From positions 604,658 to 668,657 of the forward strand of contig VJWN01000015.1 in NCBI GenBank assembly GCA_007644065.1: a DNA stretch of 64,000 nucleotides, read 5' to 3'. The notes below the pieces were generated by a model, which did not search any database, was not told the origin of the DNA, and saw only the letters and a list, made by a program, of their open reading frames with translations. Shown here in pieces: positions 35,831-46,344 of the stretch. Position numbers and translations under genes: made by a program. This stretch comes from Margaritispora aquatica. Taxonomy: Eukaryota > Ascomycota > Leotiomycetes > Helotiales > Discinellaceae. The first letter of the stretch is position 1. Every line of letters starts with the position of its first letter.

Positions 35831-36938
35831 GAGGAGACAGGCTTAGCCTTTGTACTTTTACACCTGCGCATGGAATGGTGGTATGTATGTTAGTGTACAA
35901 TTGGCGAGCCCGACGTCGAATTGAAAATTATGAGTTTTCGACGCCGTTCATCTTTCGAGAATGATTGGGCCTATCACATTCTGAGTCGCAAGTGCACTTC
36001 GAACCATTGAATATTTTCTCGGGCTAGTGCCCTTCTTCTTGTGCGATTAATGCATTTTTGTTGCTGTATCTTACATTTGATTCAAGACTAAGAGGTGAAC
36101 AAAGTCTCTACATCAATTTTTCTCTCAGAGAGCAATATCGGCAGATCATGAAAGTATAACCGGCTTTATCTGGATTTCCAAAGTCAGTCTTAGTTTTGGT
36201 GTTAGGAGTCATCTCGACCGAAGGAGAGAAGCCATGCCTGTCTTAGCCAAGGACGATGGGACTTAGTCAGCATCGACACTTCGGGCATGTCTATTCTCGA
36301 TTTACAACCAGTCAACCAAGGGATTGTCGGGAATCAAGTTCAAGTAGAATCAAAGTTCTGATGTTTGTCTGGGTCAAGGACAGTCACGCCGATAAAATTA
36401 AGTTCGAATCACAAAAATTCAACCAGGGGCTAGACGTGAATCGAGCTTCACTTTGACGCATAACAGCACCACATGTGGACACTTCTGGCATGGGACTACT
36501 GATTCACATGCGCTTTCTTCGACATCATTGATGCGTATAATAGTAGGCATGTTCTAGTTCAAGAACCAACTTTCCTTCCATATCAAATATCCATCCTACC
36601 ATCTATCTTCGAACACTTTCAGTGCCTCTAAATATTTTACAAGTATTTCAACACTTCCAAACTGCCCCAGCATTGAAACAACCTCCACACTGGCAAGCTT
36701 CGAGGAATACTTTCTCGTTGGTTCACTCCCTTATCCTTACGCCAAAGTTATTTTTACCAACACCACACTCAACGACCCTTCTGCTGTTGCAGAGGTGATC
36801 ACTTTTCGCTCCGTCAAAGCATACTCTCACACAGGTGCTTGTATTTTCTACACTTCCGTGCTTGAAGCTATCTGTCCTCCTCCTCCTCCAAACCCAGCTA
36901 CATCGACAGTCAGACAAATTTCTCAACAAAACGACGCA
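35831..36938. other. Intergenic upstream of the 36939 gene
   Basis: 1.1 kb. The distal part is the CFT2 3' side. From about 36540 to 36930 it is C/T- and A-rich, as in a long 5' leader; the ORF extends upstream of 36939 in frame, but the extra residues look like translated leader. GTTCGAATC at about 36404 is not part of a tRNA. Confidence 0.45.
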
Positions 36939-37565
36939 ATGACCTTCCAATATTCCATCGCGCCTGGTGGCCAGAATACTCGGTATGGTCCTGACACAGG
37001 TCCACCACCACCACGCTTCTTCATGACACAAACCGGCTCGACTTTAGCTGGGCTTATGCAAGGTCCGGCATATGCCCAACCATTCTTCAGTCCTCAGCCT
37101 GTGCTTGCAAATCCCTCCCCAGCCAAGCCGGCCGAAGGCGAACTACCTGGTCTCAGTGTGATCAACCATATCAATGGCCGCGGCATTCCAATTGGATATC
37201 AATACTTCTTCCCTCAGCAGCACACTTATATCCACGCCATCAAAAGCGACACCAAGCCATGGCAAGTTCAGAACATGAACCAGCAAATGAAAATGGACCA
37301 TCACAAGCTGTTCGTGCCCTCTCTGATGACCACTAAGGAGCTGATGCAGAACTTGGGACTCGATAATCCTGACGCCAAGATGAACGTCATTTGGGAGTGT
37401 GTGGAGGCTGGTAACGGACAGTGGAAATCGGGCATGCGGTTCCTGGGCGATGATAAGGATCGTATTAAAGAGCCCATTAGCAAATGGGGCTGGAATAAGA
37501 CAAGGACGGGTGGCTATGGACGGCAGCCTGTGGTTTGGTTGTGGTGCTCGAGCACTGGCTCGTAG
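36939..37565 (+). CDS. Conserved fungal protein of unknown function
   Basis: Single exon, 208 aa from the ATG at 36939. The first 70 residues are Pro/Gln/Tyr-rich and probably disordered. The rest has a domain-like pattern: PIGYQYFFPQQHTYIHAIKS, KPWQVQ, HHKLFVPSLMTTKELMQNLG, NVIWECVEAGNGQWKSG, FLGDDKDRIKEPISKWGW and a final GGYGRQPVVWLW. I recall similar unnamed ascomycete proteins with the same endings (GDDKDR...GW.KTRTG..PVVWLW), but no function. An in-frame upstream ATG at 36795 would add 48 residues of leader-like sequence (many Pro/Thr); 36939 was chosen because the composition changes there. No signal peptide or membrane segment. Confidence 0.75.
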   Translation: MTFQYSIAPGGQNTRYGPDTGPPPPRFFMTQTGSTLAGLMQGPAYAQPFFSPQPVLANPSPAKPAEGELPGLSVINHINGRGIPIGYQYFFPQQHTYIHAIKSDTKPWQVQNMNQQMKMDHHKLFVPSLMTTKELMQNLGLDNPDAKMNVIWECVEAGNGQWKSGMRFLGDDKDRIKEPISKWGWNKTRTGGYGRQPVVWLWCSSTGS

Positions 37566-38268
37566 TGGTCTTATAGACTGGGGACAGGTCTTCGGTGCAA
37601 GGTGGTGTGTATACCTGCGGGCGAGAAACTTGTATGTTCAATGGGCAAAATGTTTGGTTTTGCGTTGGTACATTGCTAGACCTTTGTTATATCGTTAGAT
37701 TATTAACTCACCTCCACATTTTCCCTCAACCCCAAACGTGCTCGACTCGTCATCAGGTCTGTAAGTTAGTTTGATAACTTCGGTATTAAGCAGTTCTGTT
37801 ATCTCCATACCTCTTCGGAAACAAGTTCTAACTCCATAATTCTCAATTTTGGAGAGTCAAGTCTAGTCAGTGAATCCGATGTCAGCTCGCCATTTTCGTT
37901 TACAATACGATAATCACGTGTAGATATTGTAATTGGCCATGACAATACGAAATCGGGTTAGACTCCTCCCATAAGGGGCTCGCTTATCAGCCAAATGGTC
38001 AAGGTGGATATAAGCGGGGTAAAGCTGGCGCAATGCCAATAGAACTACTTCTCAATCACTACACATGAAATTCATTCTACGGAGTTATGAGGAGAGTACG
38101 GAAATCGCTTCTTCCCTCGAGGTATTTGCTTCAAGGCTATAAAACCCCCGATTCTCTCTCTATGTCAAGCTTGTCTCAATCAAATCGCTTCTCATACTTC
38201 ATTCTGCCTTTGCTTCGCTTTTGAGACAGTTACCAAAACGCAACTTGAACTCTCTACGACACTTCAGC
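37566..38268. other. Intergenic, promoter of the MDR oxidoreductase gene
   Basis: 700 bp. Contains a TATA-like box at 38138-38144 and otherwise nothing distinct. Confidence 0.5.
38138..38144 (+). promoter_or_regulatory. TATA-like box upstream of the MDR gene
   Basis: TATAAAA 125 bp upstream of the ATG at 38269, followed by a C/T-rich leader. Suggests a regulated rather than housekeeping promoter; inferred from position only. Confidence 0.45.
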
Positions 38269-39381
38269 ATGAGTTCCACATATACCGCAACCTGGCTGAT
38301 GAGCTCAGGCAGTCCACTTGAAGTGAATGAAGCACCGAATACCATCCCTGGTCCAAATGAAGTCTTGGTCAAGAATGGTGCTGTGGCTATCAATCCTGTG
38401 GATTGGGCGGTGCAAGATCGTGGTGCACTCATGTTCCCACACTTGAAGTTTCCCCTCATTCTTGGAGAAGACTGTGCAGGTACTGTGGTATGTTACACAC
38501 CCACTGATTGATAGATGGGATCCTAATATTCTCAGGTCTCAGTTGGTTCATCGATAACACACTTCAAACCAGGTGATCGCGTCCTTGGTCACGCTACTGG
38601 AGCACTTTCCAACAACTCTTCTCACGCAGCTTTCCAATCTCATGTCCTTGTGTCTTCCAACCTCGTTGCTAAGATCCCGTCCTCCTTACCATTCACCTCA
38701 GCATGCGTGCTACCTCTATCTGTCTCAACAGCCGCGTGCGGACTCTTTCAAAAGGACTTTCTCGGCCTGCAATACCCCTCAATTCAGCCAAAACCAACAG
38801 GACAAGTCTTGCTCGTCTGGGGCGGATCCACTAGTATTGGATGTAACGCCATTCAGCTCGCCGTGGCAGCAGGATACGAAGTCATCTCTACAGCATCACC
38901 TAAGAATTTCAAGTTCGTGAAAGAGCTTGGTGCATCTGAGGTCTTCGACTACAACTCCCCATCAGTAGAAGAAGATTTGATCAAATCAATCAAAGCAGGC
39001 AGTAAGCCACTTGCAGGTGCATTCAACGTCTCGCACACATCCTCCTCAAACGCCACTAGTGCTTTCGATGTTTGCAGTGCCGTTATCGTTGCCATCAACG
39101 GCACAGCTGGGGGTTTCGTAGCAACTGCTATGCACCCACCACCTGGCCAGGTTATGCTGGAGGGAATCAGCAGCAAGATGATTTTTGGAAACTCTTTGCA
39201 GGGAAATGAAGTGGGTGCGCTGGTGTATGAAGGATTTTTGGAGAAGGCGCTTGCAAATGGGACTTACAAAGCTGTTCCTGAAGCTTTGGTAGCTGGAAAG
39301 GGACTCGAAGGAATTCAGGCGGCGATGCAGGTGCAAAAGGAAGGTGTCAGTGCTAGGAAGGTGGTTGTGGATCTGGAATAA
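38269..39381 (+). CDS. Medium-chain (zinc-type) dehydrogenase/reductase, enoyl-reductase-like
   Basis: Two exons (38269-38487, 38536-39381; 48-nt intron) give 354 aa. The N-terminal GroES-like domain has AINPVDWAVQDRG and LGEDCAGTVVSVGS (FPLILGEDCAG). The Rossmann domain carries GGSTSIGCNAIQLAVAAGYEV, a variant of the GxGxxG NADPH loop. The PVDW motif and absence of the structural zinc cysteines place it with fungal zinc-independent quinone/enoyl reductases, the group that includes stand-alone trans-enoyl reductases of polyketide clusters. No polyketide synthase lies in the window, so a role in general NADPH-dependent reduction is as likely. C-terminus ends SARKVVVDLE, a normal end for the family. 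The first ATG was chosen; the sequence before it is leader. Confidence 0.88.
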
Positions 39382-39702
39382 AGTGTAATTTTCGGAATTT
39401 CCGAAAATCATAATAGTGAGGGGCCGCAACATAGGAATTTCCAACCGATTAGAAGTGCTATATTAAGATTTGAAACTCGCTACTTATCTTTTCTGCAGTT
39501 GGGAAAGGCTTGGAACATAATTTAGGCATATTTGTCTTACACTCAGCCAGAAACGGTCAACAACCAACTGACCCCGCCGCAGCCACGCTTCTGATCCTTC
39601 ACAATCCTTGCATCAGCAACAACCTTATCCCCAGCCGCAAACCTCCCAGCTCTTTCCTGTCCATCGTTCCTAATTATCATTCAACTCGTAAATTTGCCCA
39701 AA
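39382..39702. other. Short intergenic region
   Basis: 321 bp; leader of the next gene is AC-rich. The inverted repeat AATTTTCGGAATTTCCGAAAAT just after the MDR stop (about 39387-39408) could form a hairpin in the 3' UTR. Confidence 0.4.
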
Positions 39703-40464
39703 ATGCCGATTAATCCTACAGTCGAATACATACAGGACACCATCCTCCCAAATGTCTTTTTTTGCATGGCAGTACTCCAACTTTTCTCAACCGACGTCTT
39801 CGGAATTCGTCACATTGTTCCTGGGTACTCATTCCTCTTCGTCGCAATCACTGCTATTTACTCAAGCCCAGTCACACAATTCCCTCTCATGATCATAAAG
39901 CCGATCCAGTTCATAAGCGCCGTTCGGGTGTTTCGTCGGTACAGGGCACGGAAACAGCTCAATATCGTGATCAAACTAGTCGTTTTAGCTGTCGGACTGC
40001 AATCATTTCCCGTGTTAATTCTGTGTCAGGCTCTCGATATGATATTTGCGCTGTGGAGAGGTGATTTTGAGGGAGATCATGACTGGGTGGCTGCGTATTG
40101 GAAGGATGATGTGGTGTTGATCTTGATGGTTGTGGCGCTCGCGATGGAGTTTGGATGCGAGAGGGGGATGCCGGTGGTTTCTAGATGGGTCGATGAGAAG
40201 ATGAATAGCTTAGAGGATGTGGTGGATGAGGACGACGGTCAGGAAGACGCTGATGATAGAATGGAGAAGGGCGAGGGGGAGAAGTACGTGGAGGAAAATG
40301 AGGATGAGGATGAGGATGAGGATGAAGTTGAGAATAGAATCGAGCAGAGTGATGGAAAGGTGTGTATGGTAAGGAATTATGATAATAAGGAAAAGGGGGA
40401 CAACATGGAGAAGGGTGAAATTGGAACGGTTGCAAACAAGATTGATGATGCTATACCAAATTGA
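39703..40464 (+). CDS. Membrane protein with highly acidic C-terminal tail, unknown
   Basis: Single exon, 253 aa from the first ATG (MPINPTVEYIQD). Hydrophobic stretches at about residues 13-55 (probably two helices), 86-115 and 128-146 give three or four membrane segments. A basic RVFRRYRARKQ loop lies between the second and third. From about residue 165 the protein is a soluble tail dominated by Glu and Asp, including a run coded by GATGAG repeats, followed by scattered Lys/Glu. The basic loop and the acidic tail may face the same (cytosolic) side. I do not recognise a family. It may be a small lineage-specific membrane protein; the tail length is likely variable between strains. Confidence 0.65.
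   Translation: MPINPTVEYIQDTILPNVFFCMAVLQLFSTDVFGIRHIVPGYSFLFVAITAIYSSPVTQFPLMIIKPIQFISAVRVFRRYRARKQLNIVIKLVVLAVGLQSFPVLILCQALDMIFALWRGDFEGDHDWVAAYWKDDVVLILMVVALAMEFGCERGMPVVSRWVDEKMNSLEDVVDEDDGQEDADDRMEKGEGEKYVEENEDEDEDEDEVENRIEQSDGKVCMVRNYDNKEKGDNMEKGEIGTVANKIDDAIPN
40298..40326 (+). repeat. Hexanucleotide GATGAG repeat inside coding sequence
   Basis: Four to five GATGAG units coding alternating Asp-Glu in the acidic tail of the 39703 membrane protein. In-frame, so copy-number change would lengthen or shorten the tail without breaking it. Confidence 0.75.
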
Positions 40465-40795
40465 GAAATTCTGCAAAATTTCGATTCATAAACGGATTAT
40501 ACGATTATTGGCGTTCTTTTATAAGGTATCAATAGACTCTATAACTTGGAAATGTAAGCCATGTACTAGAGAGGGTAGAAATTGAAGTGCCTCTTCCAGT
40601 GTAAGCGAGGTTGCTAGCCGGGAGCAGGTCAAAGCAAATGAGCTAAGCTAGTAGAACAAAGAGCAAGTATAAGCAACTCTTTGACTAAAGCAGGACCTTA
40701 AAAGTCTTTCACCACAATTTATGGACATACTACACTGAATGAGAAAATTGGCCACAGGACAACTCGCTGACTGACGCTATCAAAAGAACGTGAAC
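40465..40795. other. Short intergenic region
   Basis: 331 bp, AT-rich; no features beyond the presumed terminator of the upstream gene and promoter of the next. Confidence 0.4.
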
Positions 40796-43300
40796 ATGGG
40801 GACGATTTTAGATTATCCTATCCGACTTGATAGCATCGACCCCATCCCCCCTCAACCCGACCGTTCACGCCTACCTGATAATGAGCAGACTATGTGGACA
40901 TATCATGAGTTATATCAACGCATTAGACTGCAAGGCTTTTCCATTGAGGAACTGCGCCTTTACGGATGTTTTGGAATAGAGAATGCAAAACACTCCAACT
41001 TGGGAACTTCGGGTATACACCCACTTTATCAGCCAATGAACTGGATTGCTTCTGGATTTGAACCAATTGGACACGGCTTTCAGGGGGTGTGGGATGTGTG
41101 GGGCGACTCTAGAATTTCGAGCGTAGTGCTGCCATGCTTGTACTTAGCGACAAAGCTTTTGAACCTAGCCATTCAACAATCTACCTGGTATTTTTACAAT
41201 GCTCTCATTCCTTTTTTCTGTCTTAGTCATTGACGACAGCTTAGGTATGACGCTATGCTTTTTGGGAAATGGCAAAGAGAACCGCAACCAGTACCATCAG
41301 ACGGATGTCCGAATACTGAGGAGGCTTATAACTTATCAAGTTTCCGAGATGCTGATACTAATGATTTTTTCTGGTCCAATAGACTTGGAGAAAGGATCTC
41401 TGCCTCCACCATCTGCAAGCCAGGAGGCCCAGGGGTTATTCTTCATATCGGCACTGGTATAAGGGATGGTGGAGCTTACTCTGTGAGTGGCTGTCATGGG
41501 GGAGCTCGTTGGGGAACAGATTCAGATGGCAAAAGAACATACAGAGGTGGAGAGTAAGTAGAAGCAGGTATTATCAGTTCTCGCCGATATTTCCGAGTCC
41601 TGGTCTTTTGGTTCTATATACTTCCATTCATGAGAACACTTGATGAGAGTATCTATTCTGATTCTGCTCGAGCTCGGTAAAGCACAGAGTATTGATAACT
41701 GACATGAACTCCCCTAGAATTTTACTTGCTTCTGAAATAATAATACCTCTTCTTCAAGACGATTTAACGCCTTCTGAGCGTCTAGCACAACAATTTTTCG
41801 TAGCGAACGTAGTGAGGAGATAGCGCTCTACTGATATGTAAGCTACGCTAACAGTGGGCAGTTAGTACATGAGACAATGGTAAATCTTATGCCACCAAGC
41901 TACAATTGACTCTAATGTATGAAGTTAGCATGCTACGATCCATGCAGCTACAATATATGACCGTCCTCCTCGTGAGTATTAGCTACCGATTTCCCAAAGC
42001 TCCGTGTCCGATTCTCGTCCAAAAAAAAAAACTTTACTGACCAACTAACCACACAATCTAGGTCCATTAATAGATCCTCTGCAGGGAAAAGCAGCAGAAC
42101 CAGTAAGTATGCTTTGGATCAACGATGCCTCAAAAGACAACTAACGCTACACAGTTTTACAATCAGGAAGCAATCAATGAAGCTGGACACTCTTGGGAAG
42201 TTTCCGTAAGTTGTTCTCAATAGCTACCAATAAGCTTAACTGAAATAAGAAGTTCTATGGTGGTAGTGTCGTTGTACAATGCTACCGCAAGACCGAGATT
42301 GTCCACCAACCTATTCTGGGCATAGTTTTGTCTAACTGGCCAAACTTCGCTGAGTTCGGAACCGGGAAGTTCAATGTACAGCTTAAGAATGGTATGAGAT
42401 TTAGGTAAGCAGCACACTATCTCTTGTTTCAAAATTTAGAGGCCGTTAGTCTTGACTTCCAATATTCACTGCATTGCAAGCAACTCTAACTCGAGGCCCA
42501 GATTTCACGACCAATTCGGTCCAGGAGCCAAGCGTCGTCTCTTTCCCATACCATCAAAGCACCTTGAAGACCTTCAGCAATCTGACTTCTGGGATGTGGA
42601 CGTGATGCGCTTTGGCATCAGGGCAATGGAGCCCCCTCTTGTCGTTGGAAAGGAGGTCACTAAGAATGCTCCACCCTTCAAGTGGGACGGCTCGACGTGG
42701 CGTCATTTTGATTATCCCACCACTTCTTATCCAGACCCCATTGAGAAGTGGATGGAGGCTCGGCGGCAAGCGATTCGAGCCGTGGGAGTGCAAGATGCTA
42801 TACGCCGAAACGAAATATGGAGGGAAATGGATAGATTGCAAGCGAGACAACAAGTGCTGCAGTATTTGACAAGAGCAGTAAGCAATAATCAGGTTGATAT
42901 TTTGGAGGAGACCCTCAATAGAGTTCGGATTTTGCAGATGACGAACGAGAAAACTGATGATTATCTGGCTTTGTTGAGGACGAGTTACATTACGCATATT
43001 AGGATACAAGCATTCTTCTTGTCTTCGAGACTAAATGATGTTGCAACCAGACAGCAGAGATTAGATTGGGCTGCATACTCAGTGAGTTTCCGAGATCCAT
43101 CTTGATACAGGATGTTTCCTGTTTCCCACTCTACTTAGCAGTAATTGAAAAGCAGCTTTACTAACTGACTCGACTTTTAGTTGATGGAAGCTAGAATAGA
43201 AGCTCAATCGATCGGTCCTATAGACTGGCCTACGTTCATCAGTGAAGCTGAATTCGAAGTTGCGTTGATTCAACAGGAGATTGCTGTAAACGGTCCTTGA
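40796..43300 (+). CDS. Ten-exon fungal protein with an HExxH (zinc-peptidase-like) motif
   Basis: Assembled by eye: 40796-41187, 41245-41553, 41718-41811, 41862-41879, 41929-41971, 42062-42102, 42155-42205, 42253-42404, 42496-43081, 43181-43300. All junctions are in phase with GT-AG ends and mostly good branch points; total 601 aa. Exon 3 codes ASEIIIPLLQDDLTPSERLA and QQFFVANV. The 18-nt exon 4 codes LVHETM and exon 5 starts with H, making HETMH (268-272), followed by ATIHAATIYDRPP. Then AAEPFYNQEAINEAGHSWE offers Glu298, Glu304 or Glu308 as a third ligand. FYGGSVVVQCYR and LSNWPNFAEFGTGKF follow, and the last 200 residues are helical and charged. The order helix-HExxH-(E)P(F/Y)...W fits fungal metallopeptidase-like hypotheticals that I recall. 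Activity is unproven; no signal peptide is seen. The exon 2/3 boundary is the least sure. Confidence 0.62.
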
Positions 43301-44649
43301 AGAAGGCATATTCTCAAAACCATAAACTAGATGGCTTTAGATATATCTCATATAAACATAAACCTTAGTATTGTGTCAACGATTTGATCGCAACTACGAG
43401 ATAGGTGTTCTTAGTGCTGATGTCGGCCCATCGGAATCTCACAATTTAGCACAATCATTGATTAATATGACATATCTATACCTTAATCTTCACCCTATTA
43501 TGCTATCTGGCATTACGATCGAGTATTAACATCAAATCTAGAATCTGAACTTGGTAATCAAGTGAAGACTCAAAACTCGCTTAGGATTAGTCTCTAAATC
43601 GTCGTAAATATCGAAATCAAACTAACTACCTCGCCACTGCCACGCAAACTACAATCACCTCAAGCAACATTGTTCAGAGTTTGAAAAACATGTGTCAAGA
43701 AATGAATTCGTGTAAATCTACAAGCAGATTCTGACAAAACAAAGAAAAGTACTGTCTATTCTTCAAGGAGTGAAGGCAATATCGTGTGAAGGGGAAAAAA
43801 ATTCAAAATTGAGCATATTATCCCCTTTCTCGTTTTGGGACATTCTCGGTACAAATTTATCTGACAATGTCATATTTATCTATAACATTGAATAAACGAC
43901 ATAGTATAAACCCCTATTCTAAAGCAGGCCTCCTCGCCCAAGCTCCCCTAACCACCACGACGGATCTTCAAATCCATGTCGTATTCCGCACTTTCAAACT
44001 TGCTCCTTCAGTTTGTGGCAACAGCAGCTCTCCTCTCTGTCGGCCACAATCGTTTGCTGGTTAGGCGACCGATTTCTGTAAGCTACGAAGACCCAACATG
44101 AATTTCTCAACCAAATGGGCAATCGACTGCTGAGATTTCTTGGGGTGATCTGCGTCTGGAAGTGGACCCACACACAGAGACTCACTGGTGTAACGCCTTG
44201 TCTCCACTAACCAGCTACATCCCAATCTAAGTAGCTTTTGCACATGAATGAAGCATGAGACCTGGGTTGAAAGGATGCCACGTTATGAGGCCCTCTTGAA
44301 ATACGAGCTGAAGAAGAGGATCCAGTGGTAAGATCGCAATTAGGCTTGACGATGAAAAGACAGTAATCAATGCTCGTTCCGACGATGAGAGACTTGGTAC
44401 TATAGGAAAACCCACGCGGCATATCGTAGCATTTTCGGCTTATCAAGTTGTCGAGCAGTATGGCTATACCTTCAAAATACTCTTCTTCGAAAAGAATGAG
44501 CCTATCATTTTGTTATTATCTTTCTTAGCTCATAACTACAAAGACAAGGCGGTGTTTACTGTAATGGGCCGGGGGGTTTCTTGTTTAGTTCTCCGGATTT
44601 TGCGTGCTGGTTGCCGCTGCTGATCAATGGACGGGGGGAGCTCTCGACG
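43301..44649. other. AT-rich intergenic region
   Basis: 1.35 kb without a supportable gene. Several short ORFs on both strands are not protein-like. Confidence 0.5.
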
Positions 44650-44814
44650 CTAGAAATTTTTAATATAATGATTCGACTGAACCTCCGGTATAGGAACGTA
44701 CTTGTGGCTTTTCTCATCCAAATCCAAGGAAACTTGGATGTCCAGGGGAGTAGTGCTAACGACAGACAGCAATGCTGAAAGCGTTGTGATGGCCGCTAAG
44801 CGTGAGAATTTCAT
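44650..44814 (-). CDS. Possible small secreted protein
   Basis: A 54-codon ORF beginning MKFSRLAAITTLSALLSVVS, a textbook fungal signal peptide (Lys at 2, hydrophobic core 6-19), followed by TTPLDIQVSLDLDEKSHKYV and a short tail to a stop. The mature part would be only about 33 residues without Cys. Either this is a mini secreted peptide, or the tail is the start of an intron (GTTCAGTC after PIPE) and later exons were missed or lost. A longer in-frame ATG at 44919 would put 35 residues before the signal peptide and is unlikely. No RNA evidence; a chance ORF cannot be excluded. Confidence 0.4.
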   Translation of the reverse strand: MKFSRLAAITTLSALLSVVSTTPLDIQVSLDLDEKSHKYVPIPEVQSNHYIKNF

Positions 44815-46344
44815 GGCAGTGGATTGCAACTGAGGATGTTTGAATGAATGGGGAAAACTCAACAGGAAAGCGCTCTTAAGTATACAACTCAAATATGAGA
44901 CACTTTCTCTCCAGTTCAAAAACAGGACATTTCAATTACAGTACCTGTGCTTTCAGAAGTCAGAGTATTAGATGATTTGCGGTAGGAGGCGTTGAGGAGG
45001 TTTCCCTACTGTTGGTTAAGGCCATCGGAGTGCAACCAATAAGCGATATAAGACGAAAGTAAGACACTGCGTTGTTTCTTCAAACCTCATCTCAACCCGT
45101 CAGTCCTTAACCATCTCTAGAGGCTTAATCAGGGACAAGGATCAAGCGGCAGTCGATTTTACTAAGTAAATCAAGGCTGGTACAAACAGTTTAAAAAAGA
45201 GTTGGTGCTTTGAAGTCCTTCTCCTCTTTCTTTTCTACTGACTCAAGACTCCTCCTCTAGCTAATACAGATTATTCAATATTCTCAGACTTCTGGAAAAT
45301 GTGAGTACAGCAAGAAACTGAAATCAAAGGCGGCGCAAATCAGAAGATTTCTGTTGCCTTCCCGCTCGAGGGTTTGCATTCTGGACTGTGGGAGGTCAGC
45401 CTTCCGCGTCGGCTAACTCAGTGCAGTCTACTGGTTAGGTATCAAACTTGAATGCAAGATATTTTTCAGCACAAAACACTTGGAACACTTAAGCGGAGTA
45501 AGGGCCGCCGATTGGCAGTCTCGTACAGATTGGTGATCTAATAGATGCTCGTGATTCTACGAAATTAGAGGACATTGTAGGGGGTCTGCCCTTGCTCTCC
45601 ATACAAAGTACCTTGTTTAGTGTTTAGACTTCTAAAAAGCACACAAGTGAATTACTTTGCTTCTTGGGAAGCAGCTATTCGAAATTCGAAGGCTTGAATT
45701 AGCCAATCATTTCATTTTCGATGCTGCCAAGAAAAACAGCCAGCTTCCACTTGCTTCTCTTTCCTATATTTGTGGGAGAAATTGAAGCTGAGCTCGCCAA
45801 TATAGTACCGCATATAGGACAACGATCATAGCAGCCCTATCCTGCAAACCAAAAAAGAACGTGACTCAAGAATATGACAAAATTACGAGACGTGGCGTAT
45901 TTCTATTGAGTGCCACAGGATGGAAAAGAAAACGGCATGGATGCAAATACGGTCAACGATGCTTTTGAACAGCGAAGAGAGCGATAAGCTAGAGTACTAC
46001 ATCACCACTTTCCAAGCTCTGTAATAAGCATTGTACTCGCGACTAAGTGTGCTCACTGCACCTGTCGCTTAGAGTATAAACCCGCAACATTTTTTGGGAC
46101 ACATGAAGAAGAGCGTTCAATGCAAAGGCAAGAGGCGCAGTCTGTCGGAATATGTGACGCCATGTTATGATCGATCATTACCGTAGGTGCGGCTTGAATA
46201 TCGAACCACACATTTCGTCCCATCCTCATAATCTGCAAATTCTTCGCTCTTCGTTCCCGCATACATTTAGCATCTCTCATTTCTATTCATAATCCCACCG
46301 AATTGACGTGGTCAAACAATGAATATTTATATCATGTTCGTATG
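44815..46344. other. Intergenic region before SKI3
   Basis: 1.5 kb. A CCAAT box followed by GATATAAG lies near 45035-45055 on the plus strand, but no coding sequence follows it. Otherwise featureless; SKI3 ends at the right border. Confidence 0.45.

Noticed and set aside
36400..36412. tRNA B-box-like GTTCGAATC
   Set aside because: No acceptor or D-arm pairing around it.
36723..37031. 102-codon minus-strand ORF
   Set aside because: Antisense to the leader and start of the 36939 gene; Arg/Cys/Trp-rich and not protein-like.
38269..39381. Part of a polyketide gene cluster
   Set aside because: The enoyl-reductase-like MDR has no synthase, transporter or regulator beside it; flanking genes are unrelated.
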